A DNA stretch of 6,083 nucleotides from Xanthobacteraceae bacterium (GTDB lineage: Bacteria; Pseudomonadota; Alphaproteobacteria; Rhizobiales; Xanthobacteraceae). The stretch is taken from contig JAUSIF010000147.1 in assembly GCA_030648135.1 (NCBI GenBank), forward strand, positions 1 to 6,083, written 5' to 3'. The notes beneath the pieces are model-generated. The model was not told the DNA's origin, did not search any database, and saw only the letters and a program-made list of their open reading frames with translations. Below, piece by piece: positions 5,767-6,083 of the stretch (position 1 is its first letter; each line of letters begins with the position of its first letter). The position numbers and the translations under genes are program-made.

Positions 5767-5790
5767 ATGCAACGGATTGACTCGCCATGA
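5767..5790 (+). CDS. Possible 7-codon leader ORF overlapping the rarA start
   Basis: ATG at 5767 opens MQRIDSP and ends at TGA 5788-5790. The last codons overlap the rarA start in an ATGA arrangement typical of translational coupling. The purine tract of the repeat's right arm (5754-5764) lies directly upstream; its GAGG is nine bases from the ATG and its second GGAGG three. rarA itself has only a weak GGA (5774-5776). The ORF is tiny and could be chance. Confidence 0.25.
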   Translation: MQRIDSP

Positions 5791-6083
5791 GTCGACGCGC
5801 TCCTCATAAAGACACGAGCCTGTTCGAGGCGGCCGGCCTCGACCGCGATGCGCCGCGCCCGCTCGCCGACAAGCTGCGGCCGAAAAAGCTTTCCGAGATC
5901 GTCGGCCAGGACGCGCTGGTGGGCCCCGACGGCGCGCTCACCCGCATGCTGGCGACGCGCTCGCTCGGCTCGCTCATTTTCTGGGGCCCGCCCGGCACCG
6001 GCAAGACCACGGTCGCGCGCCTGCTGGCGGTCGAGACCGATCATCATTTCGAGCAGATCTCGGCGGTGTTTTCCGGCGTCGCC
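5787..6083 (+). CDS. rarA: Replication-associated recombination protein A, N-terminal part (3' end outside window)
   Basis: An open frame runs from ATG 5787 to the window edge, 99 codons with no stop. It opens MSRRAPHKDTSLFEAAG and continues with PLADKLRPKKLSEIVGQDALVGPDGALTRML, the N-terminal signature of the RarA/MgsA/WRNIP1 AAA+ ATPases. FWGPPGTGKTTVARLLA follows, with the Walker A motif GPPGTGKT at residues 67-74. Walker B, sensor and C-terminal domains lie beyond the window. Clamp-loader-like proteins of this family act at stalled replication forks and interact with SSB. The start is well fixed: an in-frame TGA at 5778-5780 lies just upstream, and the next ATG is codon 54, inside the conserved region. 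It lies 236 bp after the protease gene with the palindromic repeat between, so it may have its own promoter or be read through. RuvB and DnaX share Walker A, but the NRP-like N-terminus fits RarA best. Confidence 0.93.
   Translation, partial: MSRRAPHKDTSLFEAAGLDRDAPRPLADKLRPKKLSEIVGQDALVGPDGALTRMLATRSLGSLIFWGPPGTGKTTVARLLAVETDHHFEQISAVFSGVA

Noticed and set aside
5706..6047. Minus-strand open frame of 113 codons across the repeat and rarA
   Set aside because: It is antisense to the rarA N-terminus, which has Walker A and the family start, and it runs through palindromic non-coding sequence.

Overview
The window is GC-rich alphaproteobacterial chromosome, most likely from the order Hyphomicrobiales (Rhizobiales). 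The signs are the rpoA-rplQ end of the alpha ribosomal operon, a short outer-membrane beta-barrel of the Omp25/Omp31 immunogenic-protein type, a periplasmic Do-family protease beside rarA, and a palindromic CCCTCCCCCTCACC-type intergenic repeat. The genus cannot be fixed from the sequence alone.

Layout. Positions 1-354 hold the 3' end of rpoA (RNA polymerase alpha, C-terminal domain), followed after 28 bp by rplQ (383-820, ribosomal protein L17). After a 158-bp, relatively AT-rich gap comes a 243-residue outer-membrane beta-barrel gene (979-1710), closed by a clear hairpin-plus-T-tract terminator (1738-1773). That terminator lies between it and a convergent gene on the minus strand (1792-3402), which encodes a 7-TM membrane protein fused to a spermidine-synthase-like SAM-fold domain. 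This gene is divergent from a small predicted lipoprotein (start reassigned to 3594, 3594-4064). The 191-bp divergent gap contains a perfect 12-bp palindrome. A Do/HtrA periplasmic serine protease (start reassigned to 4135, 4135-5550) follows the lipoprotein by 70 bp and has a full catalytic triad and two PDZ domains. The 236-bp gap to the last gene is mostly a compound palindromic repeat (5580-5764). The window ends inside rarA (5787 to the edge, 99 codons visible, including Walker A).

How the genes relate. rpoA and rplQ are transcription and translation core genes. The barrel, the lipoprotein and the protease all belong to the cell envelope, and Do proteases are known to handle misfolded outer-membrane proteins. 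A functional link between these neighbours is possible but is inference only. rarA acts at stalled replication forks and is probably adjacent for historical rather than functional reasons.

I see no CRISPR array, transposase, tRNA or rRNA, and no convincing new multi-gene system. The most unusual non-coding structure is the nested palindrome before rarA. Its right arm supplies a purine-rich Shine-Dalgarno-like tract to a 7-codon mini-ORF whose stop codon overlaps the rarA start.
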